Below are positions 45,233-56,314 of a stretch of 64,000 bases of DNA, piece after piece. Every line of letters starts with the position of its first letter. Position 1 is the first letter of the stretch. The stretch spans positions 96,871,565 to 96,935,564 of the forward strand of contig CM050451.1 in NCBI GenBank assembly GCA_027563935.2, read 5' to 3'. Under the pieces are notes generated by a model that did not search any database, was not told where the DNA came from, and worked only from the letters and a program-made list of their open reading frames with translations. The stretch is from Costus lasius (Eukaryota > Streptophyta > Magnoliopsida > Zingiberales > Costaceae). The position numbers were made by a program, and so were the translations under genes.

Positions 45233-46698
45233 TGATAGCATGCAAATATATGATATATTGTGACTTATTTCTGCTATTATTTTGGAGTAAAATGCATGCT
45301 TTGTCTCATTTATTTGCCTAAATGCTTTACATTATTCAGAATCTCCACTTTTCCTTTGTTTTATTGAAATGTAGGGATTTTGCCCCAAAATCGAGGGAAT
45401 TTGGAAGATCTGAAGATATGGAATGATTCCTCATGATGAGACGAAGCTACACGTTGAATTTCAGCTCAGACTTTCCTACGCTCATCACGGGCAGGCCATG
45501 TTCATGATCACGGCCATGATCATCTCGGCAGAACTCTGCAGCATTCTGTGAGATAGTCACAACCAGGGTGTGTTCATGTTCATAGCCGTGAAGAGGAAAA
45601 AATCTGTGTGATGGGAGGAACACGGCCAGGGTGTGTTCACGAACACGGCCGTGATAGCTCCCGCACAGTTCGACAAACATTCGGTTTTTCGCCCATAACT
45701 TACTATTTTGGAAGCGAATTTTACTGAAATTTTGTGGAGACCTTTCTAACTTGGAGATGCACGTTTTGGGACTGAAATCATTGGATTTGATCAAGCAGTT
45801 GAGGAGAACGAGCAAAAGGGGCGACAACCTAGGGTTTGGGGTGATTTTCTGGGCAACAACACTATTCCGGCTCGATTTCTCCGCCGTTTCGATGAGGATC
45901 ATCATGTTGGACCTTCTTCCATCAAGGATCTACCTCTCCCTCTGGTTTAAATAAATTTGTATGAGAGATTTCATGTATTTCATGATGTATACGATAGCTT
46001 AACTCTCTTTTTGGGGTTTTGAGCGTAGCCCACTGTAAGATGTTGAATATTATGGTTTGATCTATATATTTCTCTTATTTATCTTTGTTCTTATTCATGT
46101 CTAGGATGTTTTATTTCATGATTATATACTGGCCATGCATGTTCATGTTTTAGATGTTGTGGGAAGGACTGAGAGGTGAACCACAATCATCGGAATCCCT
46201 TAGACTGGACTAGTGATTTCGGCAACGAGAGTTGTCGAAATCACTCGAGGAACCCTAATCCTTCACAGAACCCATTGGGTCTGCTTAACCCGGTGGTAAG
46301 CCATGAGAGTAGGAGACTTGGGTTAAGTCGGATACTGGACCGTGTCCTGAGAGGGAGCGTGTCTGTACCTAAGGAAGGATTACCTTGAGAACATAGGTAG
46401 AACCTTAATTAAAATATCAAACCTTAATATTTCTTCATACTTTAGTGTGGTGAAACCTGAAACCCCGATCTCTCTTATAGACTTCAAACCCCGATTACTT
46501 GTTTTCTGCTCTGCTTGCTTTTAATTTGCTTCAGTTTAATTACTTGCACTAGGACATTAGTCATTTCCCATTTAATCATTAACCTAGCTATTGATTATCT
46601 GATCAGTTAGTACTTGACCCCTAGTCCTCGTGGAATCGATACTTTTTATTACGCGATAGACTGTGCACTTGCGGTAGCAGCCTGTTTATGCCCTATCA
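45233..46698 (+). repeat. Element A 5' LTR
   Basis: Starts TGATAGCATG and ends CCCTATCA. The first half has 'cacggcc-gtg' palindromes (45475-45660); the second half holds the hairpin array at 46153-46327. Frames such as 45905-45447 (minus) run over the palindromes and are not genes. Confidence 0.95.
46153..46327 (+). other. GNRA-capped hairpin array, element A 5' LTR
   Basis: Three hairpins. (1) GATG/TTGTGG at 46153-46162 with CCACAA/CATC at 46181-46191, one bulged T, tip GAGA. (2) 46212-46245: a 15-bp continuous stem with one G-U, closed by CAAC-GAGA-GTTG. (3) CTTAACCC 46284-46291 with GGGTTAAG 46320-46327, inner loop GAGAGTAGG. In the 3' LTR (50419-50427/50451-50459) the third stem is 9 bp, and C-to-T changes in the others become G-U pairs. 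Confidence 0.65.
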
Positions 46699-46704
46699 AG
46701 TTTT

Positions 46705-46720
46705 TGGCGCCATTGCCGGA
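46705..46720 (+). other. Primer-binding site of element A (tRNA-Asp type)
   Basis: TGGCGCCATTGCCGGA lies 6 bases after the LTR. Complementary to the 3' end of plant tRNA-Asp except one base (A-T instead of C-G). Athila elements are known to use tRNA-Asp. Confidence 0.9.
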
Positions 46721-46862
46721 CTAGGTTGCCAATATTAACATGATCAGGAGATTAATAGATTAGGTTTAGTTAGATTTTTTCTTTCCTTTTATTTTTATTT
46801 TATATAATTTTTGTTTCTTGATTAATGTGCATGATGTTTGATTCATCAAGTATCTACCTGCA

Positions 46863-47927
46863 TTGTTACCGTATGTTTCTTATGATATCTATGGATGTAT
46901 AAGTCATTTTTCTGATGAATATCAATTGGGGACTCCATTTTCAATTCACCCATGCCCTAGTACTCATGAATATATCAATCCTACATTATTACCATATGTT
47001 TCTTATGATGTTTGTGGAGTGTCAAGACATGCTGCTGATGATTGCCCCATTTTGAACACTCCATCTAAACAGTTTAATGCTATCGGGACCTTCAAAAATC
47101 AGAATGATCCTTATTCGAGCACGTACAATCCAAGATGGAGAAATCACCTGAATTTCTCCTACAGCTTTTACCAAGGACAAGTCCCTCATGAAAATTTTTC
47201 TAATCCAAACTCTTCTTCTACTTTCAGGCCTCCTCCCGGAATGCAACCTCCATTTGTCAATCAAGGATAGCCAGACCCACCTCATAGGTCGCGTCTAGAG
47301 TTGATGCTGGAGAATTTTATGGCAAGTCAAATGAAGCACAACGACTCTATAAATGAGCAGATTCGTTAGCTGAATTTGAAGGTGGATTCCATAGCCATAC
47401 ATAGAAAAATATTGGAGTTCCAGATTATCCAGCTCACTCAACAAGCCATCTTCTTAGACAAACCCGTGGGAGAGTCAGAGGAGCCTCAAGTAAAGAGTAG
47501 CAAGTTCAGTGAGGGTGAATTGGGGAGTCATTTGGATGCGCACAAATTAAACACTGATATCATAAATGTTGACGAAGGGGAACCAGTGTGCATTTTACCG
47601 CCTCCGTCTAAACCACTGATTCATATTCCTCAAAGATTGATGATCAAAACTGATAAGCGGTTTAGGTTATGCTATAACTTAGAAATGTTGAACAAAGTGG
47701 TTGAGGAAATTCATGTCCCCCAAATCAACAAAGATTCATTGGAAATTTACATGATTGACGATGATGAAGAAGAGATGACTGAAATTGATATTCAAGTAAA
47801 CACTCAACTACATGACTTACATCTAGCTATCAATGCAGAAAAGGTACAACCTTTGACACTTGACAATATCAACCATGAGGTATGTGAAAATCTAAAATTT
47901 GAATTTAAATCTGTCCCAAAACTGTGA
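46863..47927 (+). pseudogene. Athila-type gag remnant in element A
   Basis: One frame carries a gag C-terminal region: a zinc-knuckle block DVCGVSRHAADDCP in which the first Cys is Tyr, then STYNPRWRNH, a Gln/Pro-rich stretch and an acidic tail. An earlier similar block (DIYGCISHFSDEYQ) looks like a decayed duplicate of the knuckle. Two in-frame TAG stops (near 47268 and 47367) divide it. The frame is open from a TTG, with TGA upstream, so no start is credible. Gag would package RNA; this copy cannot. Confidence 0.75.
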
Positions 47928-49400
47928 CTATTTAACATGACAATGATTAACTTGCTAGTGAAACATATGATACTTGTTTTGATGAGAATGTTTTCAGGAC
48001 GGCGAAAAGGCAGGAGACTACATGCACTTTATTATGCTAGTGACCCACCAGCAACACCATAATCTTCAAGTATGGTCAAGCTAATGACCTTAAAGAAGCG
48101 CTTGTTGGGAGGCAACCCAACTCTTATTTAGATTTCTAGTTTCTTATTTATTTTTGTCATTAAGTCTTTGTAGTTTTTCAAATTTTCTTTCATATCCATT
48201 CTTTTTAGGTTGTACCCAATTGATGGAAATTTTTTGAAATTTTTTTAGGTACTTACGAGCCATTCACGATAGTACCCGTGAATCCATGCACGGCCGTGAA
48301 TGCCTCGCAACATTTTCTACACCCAGTATCATTGACGCAAAGCACAGATTCATGACCTTCAGGCGAGACTCCATCGGCGCTAAAGATGAGCATCATTGGT
48401 TTCACCCATCACTCGGTCAGCTTTCTATTTTTCTAGTAGTTTTCTTTAGTTATTAGTTGTTTGTTTACTTTTATTAGATTGTCATTTCCCTTTTTGCATG
48501 TTTTAGTTTTCTAGTGGTATCAAGATCGTCAGTGTCTTGCCCATACTCTTCTTTATGCTATTTGCTTTGCCTTTGGCACTGACTTGTTCTATGAGTACTT
48601 GATTGATTGGGATGAGAATCTTATCTTTTACTTGTTAATGGTCTATAATGGTTGTGGTTTACATATATAGTTCTTTGGTTTAATGCAGTTGAATGAGGTA
48701 ATTAACTCAATTCATTATTTGTATGATCTTGAATAGTGTATTATTACTTTACCTGACCCTTGGTATGCATCTCATGTGTAATGATTGATTGTATCTTGCT
48801 TCATAACTATCCTTTACTTGTACACTTTGTCATGGGAATCAGAAATAATAATAGTGGTACCGAAGTGTTCTTGTACATTGCACATAGTACTTCCACTTGG
48901 CACTATTCACAGCATATCAATAACAAAAGGGATAGTTGTACCTAAGTTCATTGTTTATCATACTTAGCACTAACCCCATTAATCAGAAATAATAACAGTG
49001 GCACTGAAGCCAAGATGCCCCCCACTTCTATGGCTTGGCACTGTTCCAAAAAAAAAAAAAGAGATGCACCACATAGGGACTATGTGGTACTGATGATATT
49101 TTCCCATGACTTGGTATACAATTATTTACTTTGTGAATGCTTGATCAATTATGTCATTTATGTGAGATATATTATAAAGGCTTTTGGTAATGTCAATTTC
49201 GCATGCTCTAATAGATTGTACTAGTAAGATTTGGTTTAATTTGCTTTCGATACTGCATTATAACTTGAGACTTGTTGTGATTAACCTATAACCTGACCAG
49301 ACCTACTTAAACTATATGAGATTACCCATTTCATCTCATCACCGTATTCTAGACAATTCAATTGCTTGAGGACAATCAAAACTTTAAGTCCGATGTATTT
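47928..49400 (+). other. Element A non-coding 3' internal region
   Basis: Contains the conserved block at 48073-48113 ('gtcaagctaatgacctta', then 'gaggcaacccaa'), a 'cacggccgtgaa' palindrome at about 48290, motifs related to 'ggtaccgaag' and 'cttggcactg' (48855-49045), and 'gcttgaggacaatcaa' before the 3' LTR. The usual G-rich purine tract is degraded (agtccgatgtattt). Short frames have no resemblance to proteins. Confidence 0.65.
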
Positions 49401-50830
49401 TGATAGCATGCAAATATATGATATATTGTGACTTATTTTTGCTATTATTTTGGAGTAAAATGCATGTTGTGTCATTTATTTGCCTAAATGCTTTACATTA
49501 TTCAGAATCTTCACTTTTCCTTTGTTTTATTGAAATATAGGGATTTCACCCCAAAATCGATGGAATTTGGAAGATCTGAAGATATGGAACGATTCCTCAT
49601 GATGAGACGAAGCTACAAGTCGAATTTCAGCTCAAACAGACTTTCCTACGCTTATCACGGGCAGGCCATGTTCATGATCACAGCCATGATCACCTCGGCA
49701 GAACTCTTACAGCATTCTGCGAGATAGTCACGGCCAGGGTGTGTTCATGTTCACGGCCGTGAAGAGGTAACAATCTGTGCGACGGGATGAACACGGCCAG
49801 GGTGTGTTCACGAACACGGCCGTGACAGCTCCCGCCCAATTCGATGGGCATTCGGTTTTTCTCCCATAACTTACTATTTTGGAAGCGAAATTTGCTAAAA
49901 TTTTGTGAAGACCTTCCTAACTTGGAGATGCACATTTTGGGACCAAAATCATCAGATTTGATTCAGAGGTTGAGGAAAACGAGTGAAAGGGGCGACAACC
50001 TAGGGTTTGGGGCGATTTTCTGGGCGACAACACTGTTCCGGCTCGATTTCTCCGCCGTTCTGACGAGGATCATCATGCTGGATCTTCTTCCATCAAGGAT
50101 CTACCTCTCCCTCTACTTTGAATCAATTTGTATGAGAGATTTCATGTATTTCACGATGTCCTTCCCACTGTAAGATGTTGAATATTATGGCTTGATCTAT
50201 ATATTTCTCTTATTTATCTTTGTTCTTATTCATGTATAGGATGTTTTATTTCATGATTATGTACTAACCATACATGTTCATGTTTTAGATGTTGTGGGAA
50301 GGACTGAGAGGTGAACCACAATTATTGGAATCCCTTAGACTGGACTGGTGATTTCGGCAACGAGAGTTGTTGAAATCACTCGAGGAACCCTAATCCTTCA
50401 CAGAACCCATTGGGTCTGCTTAACCCAGTAAGCCACGAGAGTAGGAGAGTTGGGTTAAGTCGGATACCGGACCGTGTCCTGAGAGGGAGCGTGTCTGTAC
50501 CTAAGGAAGGATTACCTTGAGAACATAGGTAGAACCTTAATTAAAATATCAAACCTTAATATTTCTTCATGCTTCAGTGTGGTGAAACCCGAAACCCCGA
50601 TCTCTCTTATAGACTTCAAACCCCGATTGCTTGTTTTCTGCTCTACTTGCTTTTAATTTGCTTCAGTTTAATTGCTTGCACTAGGACATTAGTCATTTCC
50701 CATTTAATCATTAACCTAGCTATTGATTAACTGATCAGTCAGTACTTGACCCCTAGTCCTCGTGGGATCGATATTTTTTATTACGCGATAGACCATGCAC
50801 TTGCGGTAGCAGCCTGTTTAGGCTCTATCA
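49401..50830 (+). repeat. Element A 3' LTR
   Basis: Starts TGATAGCATG, ends GGCTCTATCA, and is followed by TSD GTGAA. It is shorter than the 5' LTR by 36 bp, mainly because 46000-46030 is replaced. It holds the same palindromes (49650-49830) and hairpin array. Confidence 0.95.
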
Positions 50831-51023
50831 GTGAATCAGTGGCATACTAGAGAGCATATAATCTTCTATTTTTCCTTTGTCTCAAGAGTGTGTCCACCAA
50901 ATATATCCAGTTAAATAGGTGGTTCCATGTTGCAGTGTCCAGTACATGCATACAAAAATAAAAGTTAAAGTCGTGCAAAGAGTACTCAGTAATTTTTCTG
51001 TATTTATCCAAGAGTAATATCAT

Positions 51024-52157
51024 TCATTCTTCTTTTAAATTTGTATCAGCAATTAGAAGAAGATTAGAATTAAAATAAAAAATTTCATACCTTGGATTGA
51101 TCAAGAAGTTTTCAAATTGTTCATTGGATTTTTCTCTTATCTCAATGTCAATGTGATCAAGTATCTCATGTGTAATCTTTTCGGTACCCTTGGTAGCATT
51201 TGGATCAAATAATAATTCAGTTATCTCATCATCATTATCCTCAATATCATCTCCTTCATCATCTGTCATGCAAAATTCTAATGGACTTCTCTCTAGAAAA
51301 GGAATTGATGGTTCACATGGTAGTGGTGGTGTAATATGCTCAGGATTCTCTTTCTCATCTTTTTCCTCAATTTGTTTCTCTTTAATGGAGTATTCCATCC
51401 TCACACTATCAAATTCATCACCATCTATCTCACTAGTTCTTACTTGAGGATCCATAAATTCTTCATCTTTATTCTCATAAGACTCCAAAAGTTCAAATTT
51501 CTCTTCAAACATGTCCCAAGTATTTGTGTTGCAAGACACTTCATTATGTGAGAGGGGACTAGATGGCTGGTAAAGTGCTGAGGAAGGTAAATCACAATCA
51601 TCAAAATTTTCAAAATAATCAAAATTTGAAGAAGGTAAATCATAATCTGTGACTGGAGTCATGACTAATGATTGTTCCAACTCTATAAAATTCTCAGATT
51701 TATCTTGGATTTCATCCTCTATGTCATTTTTATCAGTGCCATAAATTATAGTATGAATTTTCTCACTTTGTTTGTCCATAGCAGCTATATAGTTTTCAAG
51801 CAAGATTTCTAAGTTGGATTTTTGAGGTTCACTAAAGTCTGATTGTGGAATAATGGTTGGGTCATTCTGATAAAACAAGTTTTGAGGGTTCTCCCAACTT
51901 GGGTTATAGGTACTAGGGCATAAGTTAAAGCATGGAGGAATCCCTAATTGACATTTAGTAAAATCATGCCCATGAAATCCACAAATATCACAAATAACAT
52001 ATTTCAACTTATAACATTGCATGCTTACATATTCAGTATGTTGAATATAAGAATTTACCTTTTCTAAAAGTGATTCTGATACATCCGTACCATATTCTTT
52101 TGTCATTGTCGGTGGCACATACCCCTGATTTGACCATTGACATTGGTTAAACATCAT
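51024..52157 (-). CDS. Gag-like protein of element B
   Basis: An open frame of 377 residues with an ATG start. A perfect retroviral-type zinc knuckle CDICGFHGHDFTKC (C56, C59, H64, C69; C-x2-C-x4-H-x4-C) is followed by CPSTYNPSWENPQN, an Athila gag trait, and a very acidic region of about 200 residues. Capsid-forming N-terminal gag and all enzymes are missing. It begins about 290 bases after the primer-binding site. It may be a truncated Gag of a non-autonomous element that binds RNA. Absence of stops in an element this old hints at selection or chance. Confidence 0.7.
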   Translation of the reverse strand: MMFNQCQWSNQGYVPPTMTKEYGTDVSESLLEKVNSYIQHTEYVSMQCYKLKYVICDICGFHGHDFTKCQLGIPPCFNLCPSTYNPSWENPQNLFYQNDPTIIPQSDFSEPQKSNLEILLENYIAAMDKQSEKIHTIIYGTDKNDIEDEIQDKSENFIELEQSLVMTPVTDYDLPSSNFDYFENFDDCDLPSSALYQPSSPLSHNEVSCNTNTWDMFEEKFELLESYENKDEEFMDPQVRTSEIDGDEFDSVRMEYSIKEKQIEEKDEKENPEHITPPLPCEPSIPFLERSPLEFCMTDDEGDDIEDNDDEITELLFDPNATKGTEKITHEILDHIDIEIREKSNEQFENFLINPRYEIFYFNSNLLLIADTNLKEE

Positions 52158-52420
52158 ATTTTCAATTAATGCAATTAAAATTCAGAAATATAAAATATAA
52201 AACAGGAATTGCAAAACAATGCTCAAAATATTTAGTCAAGTGAAATTTTTAGTTCTCCTGTTCATACATCGTGTTAATCCAAAAAGAGAAAAATAAAATA
52301 AACTAACTATATAAAAAATGCGAAAAACAAATAAAACAAGAAAAACAAAAACTAAAAATAAATAATAAAAAAAATGTCTAGTCTATAAACTCATGATTAA
52401 ATCGATATTGGCTAGCCTGA
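52158..52420 (-). other. Element B leader between PBS and gag-like frame
   Basis: AT-rich, with A-rich runs and no coding signal. It corresponds to the untranslated leader after the 5' LTR. Confidence 0.6.
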
Positions 52421-52444
52421 TCCCCGGCAACGGCGCCAAAAACT
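52421..52444 (-). other. Primer-binding site of element B (tRNA-Asp type)
   Basis: On the minus strand 'aagtttttggcgccgttgcc' then 'gggg' lies directly after the 5' LTR end at 52445. TGGCGCCGTTGCCGGGG is fully complementary to the plant tRNA-Asp 3' end. Confidence 0.93.
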
Positions 52445-53926
52445 TGATAACTTTCACAAGTGCACGGATTTATCGAAGTAATAAAAAGATTATCGTTCCC
52501 AATGAGGATCAGGTGGTTAAGTACCGATTACACGGTCGATCTATATCTAGACGAATCAAATCGTGATTTTTGTTTGGAAACTTCTAAGTACAGATAAAAA
52601 GGAACAGAGGTAGCACTTTTGGTAAAAATCAATTCAGATAAAATCAGGACTCAGGGTTTCGCCACATTGACAATTATGAATTTAATAAAAATAAAATCTT
52701 TGAATAGAAAATTGTAGTTTTGAAAGAGATTTTTCCTAAGGTACAGATTACCTCCTCTTGAAGCGTAATCCGGTACCTAGCTACGCTAACTCCCTACTCT
52801 CGTGACAGTTAACGTAACTAGACTCATTAAGTTCCGTGAAAAACCATGGAATCCTTCAAACGAATCCGAACTACTCTCGTGATCGGATTCATAGGTTTGA
52901 AAATAATAGATTTGACGTTGCGATTCACCTCTCGGTCCTTCTCGCAACGTCTAAGACATAAAAGTACTTGATCATGGTAATTTAAAGAATAAACACAATT
53001 CTAATCAAATCAAATCTATAAAAATCATGACAAAGATTTAAGACAATATATTTAATCTAGGAATCGTCAATGGGCTACACCCCCAAATCCAGAAAATAGG
53101 TTTACACGTTCATGTTCAAAGCAAACAACATATTCATCGATGAAAATTGCATGAAAACCTAAGAAGATTACAGGAAATCACTAGACACGTAATTAGAAAA
53201 ACTTCCCCTCGATGTGGAGACGAAGATGAGGCATCCAATTCTTTCTTTGCGCGGCTTTCCTGATCAAATTCTACCCTGGAAGTGATTTTCACCATCGTCG
53301 CCTCCTCTATTTGTTTTCATACATAGAAGCCCCCGAAACCATTCCAAAATCCTTCCTTTTATAGTCTAATCAGTATAGAACCCATCTAGGAAGGTTTCTG
53401 GAGAGTTTGGTTCAATTCTGGTTCGATTTGGAGTCGAATTGAGTGAGAAATCGAAAGGGTGGACGTTTTTACGGTCTGTAATAAGTTTACAGCCACGGCT
53501 GTAATTCTTTCTGTGTGTACAGGCTTTATGTCACAGAAATATTCACGGACCGTAATGGATTTATGGCTTCGCCCGTGAAAGTTTCTGTGCATTCCAATAC
53601 TTAGTCGTTTTTCGCCCACTGCTCGAACTCGAAATTATGGCCGACCTAGAATTATGGCCAAGGCCGTAATTCTCGCGTTCTTCACTATTTCAACTCCAAA
53701 TTCGACATGTAAGCTCGTGATCTCCTCGGGAATCATGCTTTGGCTTCAAAACTCGTGAAACCCATTATTTTTACGTTGTTTTACCTACATTTTAAATAAA
53801 ACCAAGAAAAGTGAAGATTTTGTGCCAAGTGAAGTAAAAACATTAAAAATTGTATAAAATCATTCAATTAAGACCAAAGTATCATGTAAAATATAGGCAA
53901 AAACATGGTGTAAATGCAACGCATCA
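52445..53926 (-). repeat. Element B 5' LTR
   Basis: A 1482-bp LTR, minus-strand start TGATGCGTTGC at 53926 and end at 52445. Palindromes of the 'acggccgtaat' type lie at 53460-53680 (first half), the hairpin array at 52777-52950 (second half). Confidence 0.93.
52777..52950 (-). other. GNRA-capped hairpin array, element B 5' LTR
   Basis: In the order of the sense RNA: 52950-52942 with 52923-52915, a perfect 9-bp stem whose tip is ACC-GAGA-GGT; 52890-52883 with 52869-52862, a perfect 8-bp stem whose loop has CACGAGAGTAG; 52821-52808 with 52790-52777, 14 pairs of which two are G-U in the sense RNA (they would be A-C mismatches in the opposite strand), with loop core CACGAGAGTAGG. Confidence 0.7.
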
Positions 53927-54455
53927 AACGTATAGTATGAAAAAAATGTAAAGGGTTCTACCTTATCTTGAGATACCACTTAACTCAGTTAAAGCTTGTG
54001 TTTGCATTGGCATTGGGAACTTCTAGGCTTGTATTGTGCCATGATGGTCAGCTCATGCTGCTTAGGTAGCAATGAGTTAGACACCATTTCATGACTTGCT
54101 TATGTGTGGCATATTAACAGGTGCATGAGTAGATGATGTATGCTTAATGCTCTAAGTTTACATGATACATGAGTGATCATATCTTCTCATGATGCATGGT
54201 TCACAATGAATTTCCCTAACTAATTCTAGATGATGCATGTTTTATATTCATATAAGGCCTACTCTAGATGATTGATGAGCTTAATTTGGTTGTCCATCTA
54301 TGGATGGTAAGTTATTGAAAACTTACCTGCCATTGTTTGACCTTGATGATTTACAAGAATCAGACTTCAAATTACCTGCCCCCTTAAAGAGGGGTGGGAA
54401 CAAAATAGGATGGTAAATTATATATTTATATGCTTGCTATATGTTTGTTATATGT
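53927..54455. other. Upstream flank of the Harbinger-like gene
   Basis: AT-rich sequence without a credible frame. It continues, beyond element C, into 60411-60660 ('tatgcttgttatatg' repeats on both sides), so it belongs to the same pre-insertion locus. 54451-54455 is element C's left TSD. Confidence 0.5.
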
Positions 54456-56314
54456 TGATGTGTACTTTATCGTACCACTAACCGCAAGCGTGACGGCTTT
54501 GTCATAGTAGTATTTAAGATGTCAATCCTACAGGGACAGTGATCAAGTACTGAGTGATTACGAATCAATAGCTAGACAATCGAGTGAACATTTTGGGTTT
54601 TCATAAAATAAATCAAAATACAACTAAATACAAATTCTAGCTGAATCAAGCAAATGAAAGTTTTGGATAGAAAACAAGGTTTAGAGATATCGGAACTTCG
54701 AGTGCATCTCGTTGATGGATCTTAAGCTCAAACAAGATAAAATCATAACAATGCAATTTTAAAAGTGTTCAAGAAAATATCTAATGGTACAGATTACCCT
54801 CTTTCGACGGCATAATCCGGTATCAATCTAGATCGACGTCCTACTTTCGTGGCTCACCGAACCTAGATTGATCCATTGGGTTCAGAGATATTATAAGTTT
54901 CCTCACACAAATCCTACCCAATTTTTTGACAGGTCATAGCATGATCGATAAGGCAGATCTAGCGTCACAATTCACCTTTCGGTCCTTCTTGCGGCGCCCG
55001 AGAAAAGTAATTTCGTGGCCAATGCAATACTAGCAATAAAACAGCACAAATCGAATAATCATGAAATAAAATTGCATTTGCTACGAGAAAATAAGTTCGA
55101 ACAGAAGATACATGCAATGAGATTACATCCTTGTTTCGATAAAGAAGAATATGCTATCATAGCATCAAATTTAGGACAAATCTCTAAAGGAATAGAAGGA
55201 ACTAAAGAGAAGATAGAAGAAAGAGGAGGCAAACTCTCTGTAGAAACTTTGCAATATTCCTTCAGGTCTTCTAGAATGATGTGCACCATTCCTTCCTCCT
55301 CCCTTGTTGTTCTCGCTAAGAACTTCCCTTTGCGAAACTCGCTAGCCCCCCTTGAGTCCCAACTGGGTGCTACATTCTTTATTGAATTTGGACCTTTAAA
55401 GAGAGTCCAAACTCTTTTCTGAATGCATACGTTGATGGGAAATTGAATTAGCTGCGTTTTGATACCAAGAACATTAAAATTTGAGCCATAATGAGGGAGT
55501 TATGGCCTATTCAATAAAGGCGGCTCCATAATTACGGGTATAATGGGCCATTATGTTTGTAACTGTAATATAATGGTTTACATTAATTGCAGCCTCATTA
55601 ACTCTTGTAACCCCCATATAATAATGCTCATTTAATCCTCTTCGTTTTGACTCCAAAAACGTCCAAATCGGAGTTAAAACAAAGGAGTTATGAGCATTTA
55701 AAGCTAGGCAGCTGGTAATAAATTCTGGCGGCTGTGAGATTACGGTCATGAGGCAGATTATGGCCATGCCCATGATCTCAGTGTAGAAGTCTAATTTGTC
55801 TCAAAATTTGTAGATGAGTAGTATGGCCTCGGCTTGACTTGTGGCCATAGTTGTAGCGTCAGAAACCGCAGATCAGAAGATTGCGTCTTTGATGAATTAT
55901 GGTCGTGCCCGTAATCTTCTTGTCAAAGTCATCTCCATCTGAAAGGTTGTTGTCAAAGAAGTTATAGGCACGTCTTTGAAATATGATTATGCTTATACAA
56001 AAACGAGTCCTTCATGTAGCCAATCAGAGGATTACGGTCGTGATATAGATTATGGCCTTAGCCGTTATTCTTGAAATTAATCCCGTTTGAAGCCAAACTT
56101 CTTGTCAAGATTTTTGATTTACTCGGAGATGCAAATATACTTCCATGTAGCTCTAGAAGTGAGTGAATTATCCTATGTTCAACAAATATGACAAGTAGTG
56201 AAGCTTCTGAAGAAAATCAATAAAATAAGCTGGAAAGAGAGGGAAAATCATGATAATATGTGTCGATTCACAAGTAAATATAGGCCTAAAAGACAATATA
56301 AATACGAGACATCA
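54456..56314 (-). repeat. Element C 3' LTR
   Basis: 1859 bp. Contains palindrome pairs such as 'attacggtcatgag' and 'attatggccatgcccatgat' (55735-56080) and the hairpin arms ATCAATCTAG/CTAGATTGAT (54822-54831, 54863-54872). The 135-residue plus-strand frame 55015-55422 runs antisense to the element and is broken in the other LTR, so it is not accepted as a gene. Confidence 0.93.

Larger units (their letters stand above)
45233..50830 (+). mobile_element. Non-autonomous Athila-like element A
   Basis: A complete 5598-bp element with perfect TSD GTGAA (45228-45232 and 50831-50835), LTRs of 1466 and 1430 bp, a tRNA-Asp-type primer-binding site, a decayed gag remnant and no pol. It is inserted in element B in the opposite orientation. 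The LTRs differ at many sites, including a replaced segment near 46000-46030, so it is older than the Tat insertion. Confidence 0.95.
42787..53926 (-). mobile_element. Non-autonomous Athila-like element B, interrupted by element A
   Basis: On the minus strand: 5' LTR 53926-52445, primer-binding site 52444-52421, gag-like frame 52157-51024, a conserved post-gag block near 45203-45164 and a truncated 3' LTR 43573-42787. Element A (45233-50830) sits inside. No protease, reverse transcriptase or integrase is recognisable, so it needed helper proteins. No right-hand TSD partner can be checked because the 3' LTR end is lost. Confidence 0.85.

Noticed and set aside
52421..52444. tRNA-Asp-like sequence (also at 46705 and 58533)
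   Set aside because: Only the 3' end complement is present; these are primer-binding sites, not tRNA genes.
55015..55422. 135-codon plus-strand frame in element C's LTR
   Set aside because: Antisense to the element, altered in the other LTR copy and without any family resemblance; LTR by-product.
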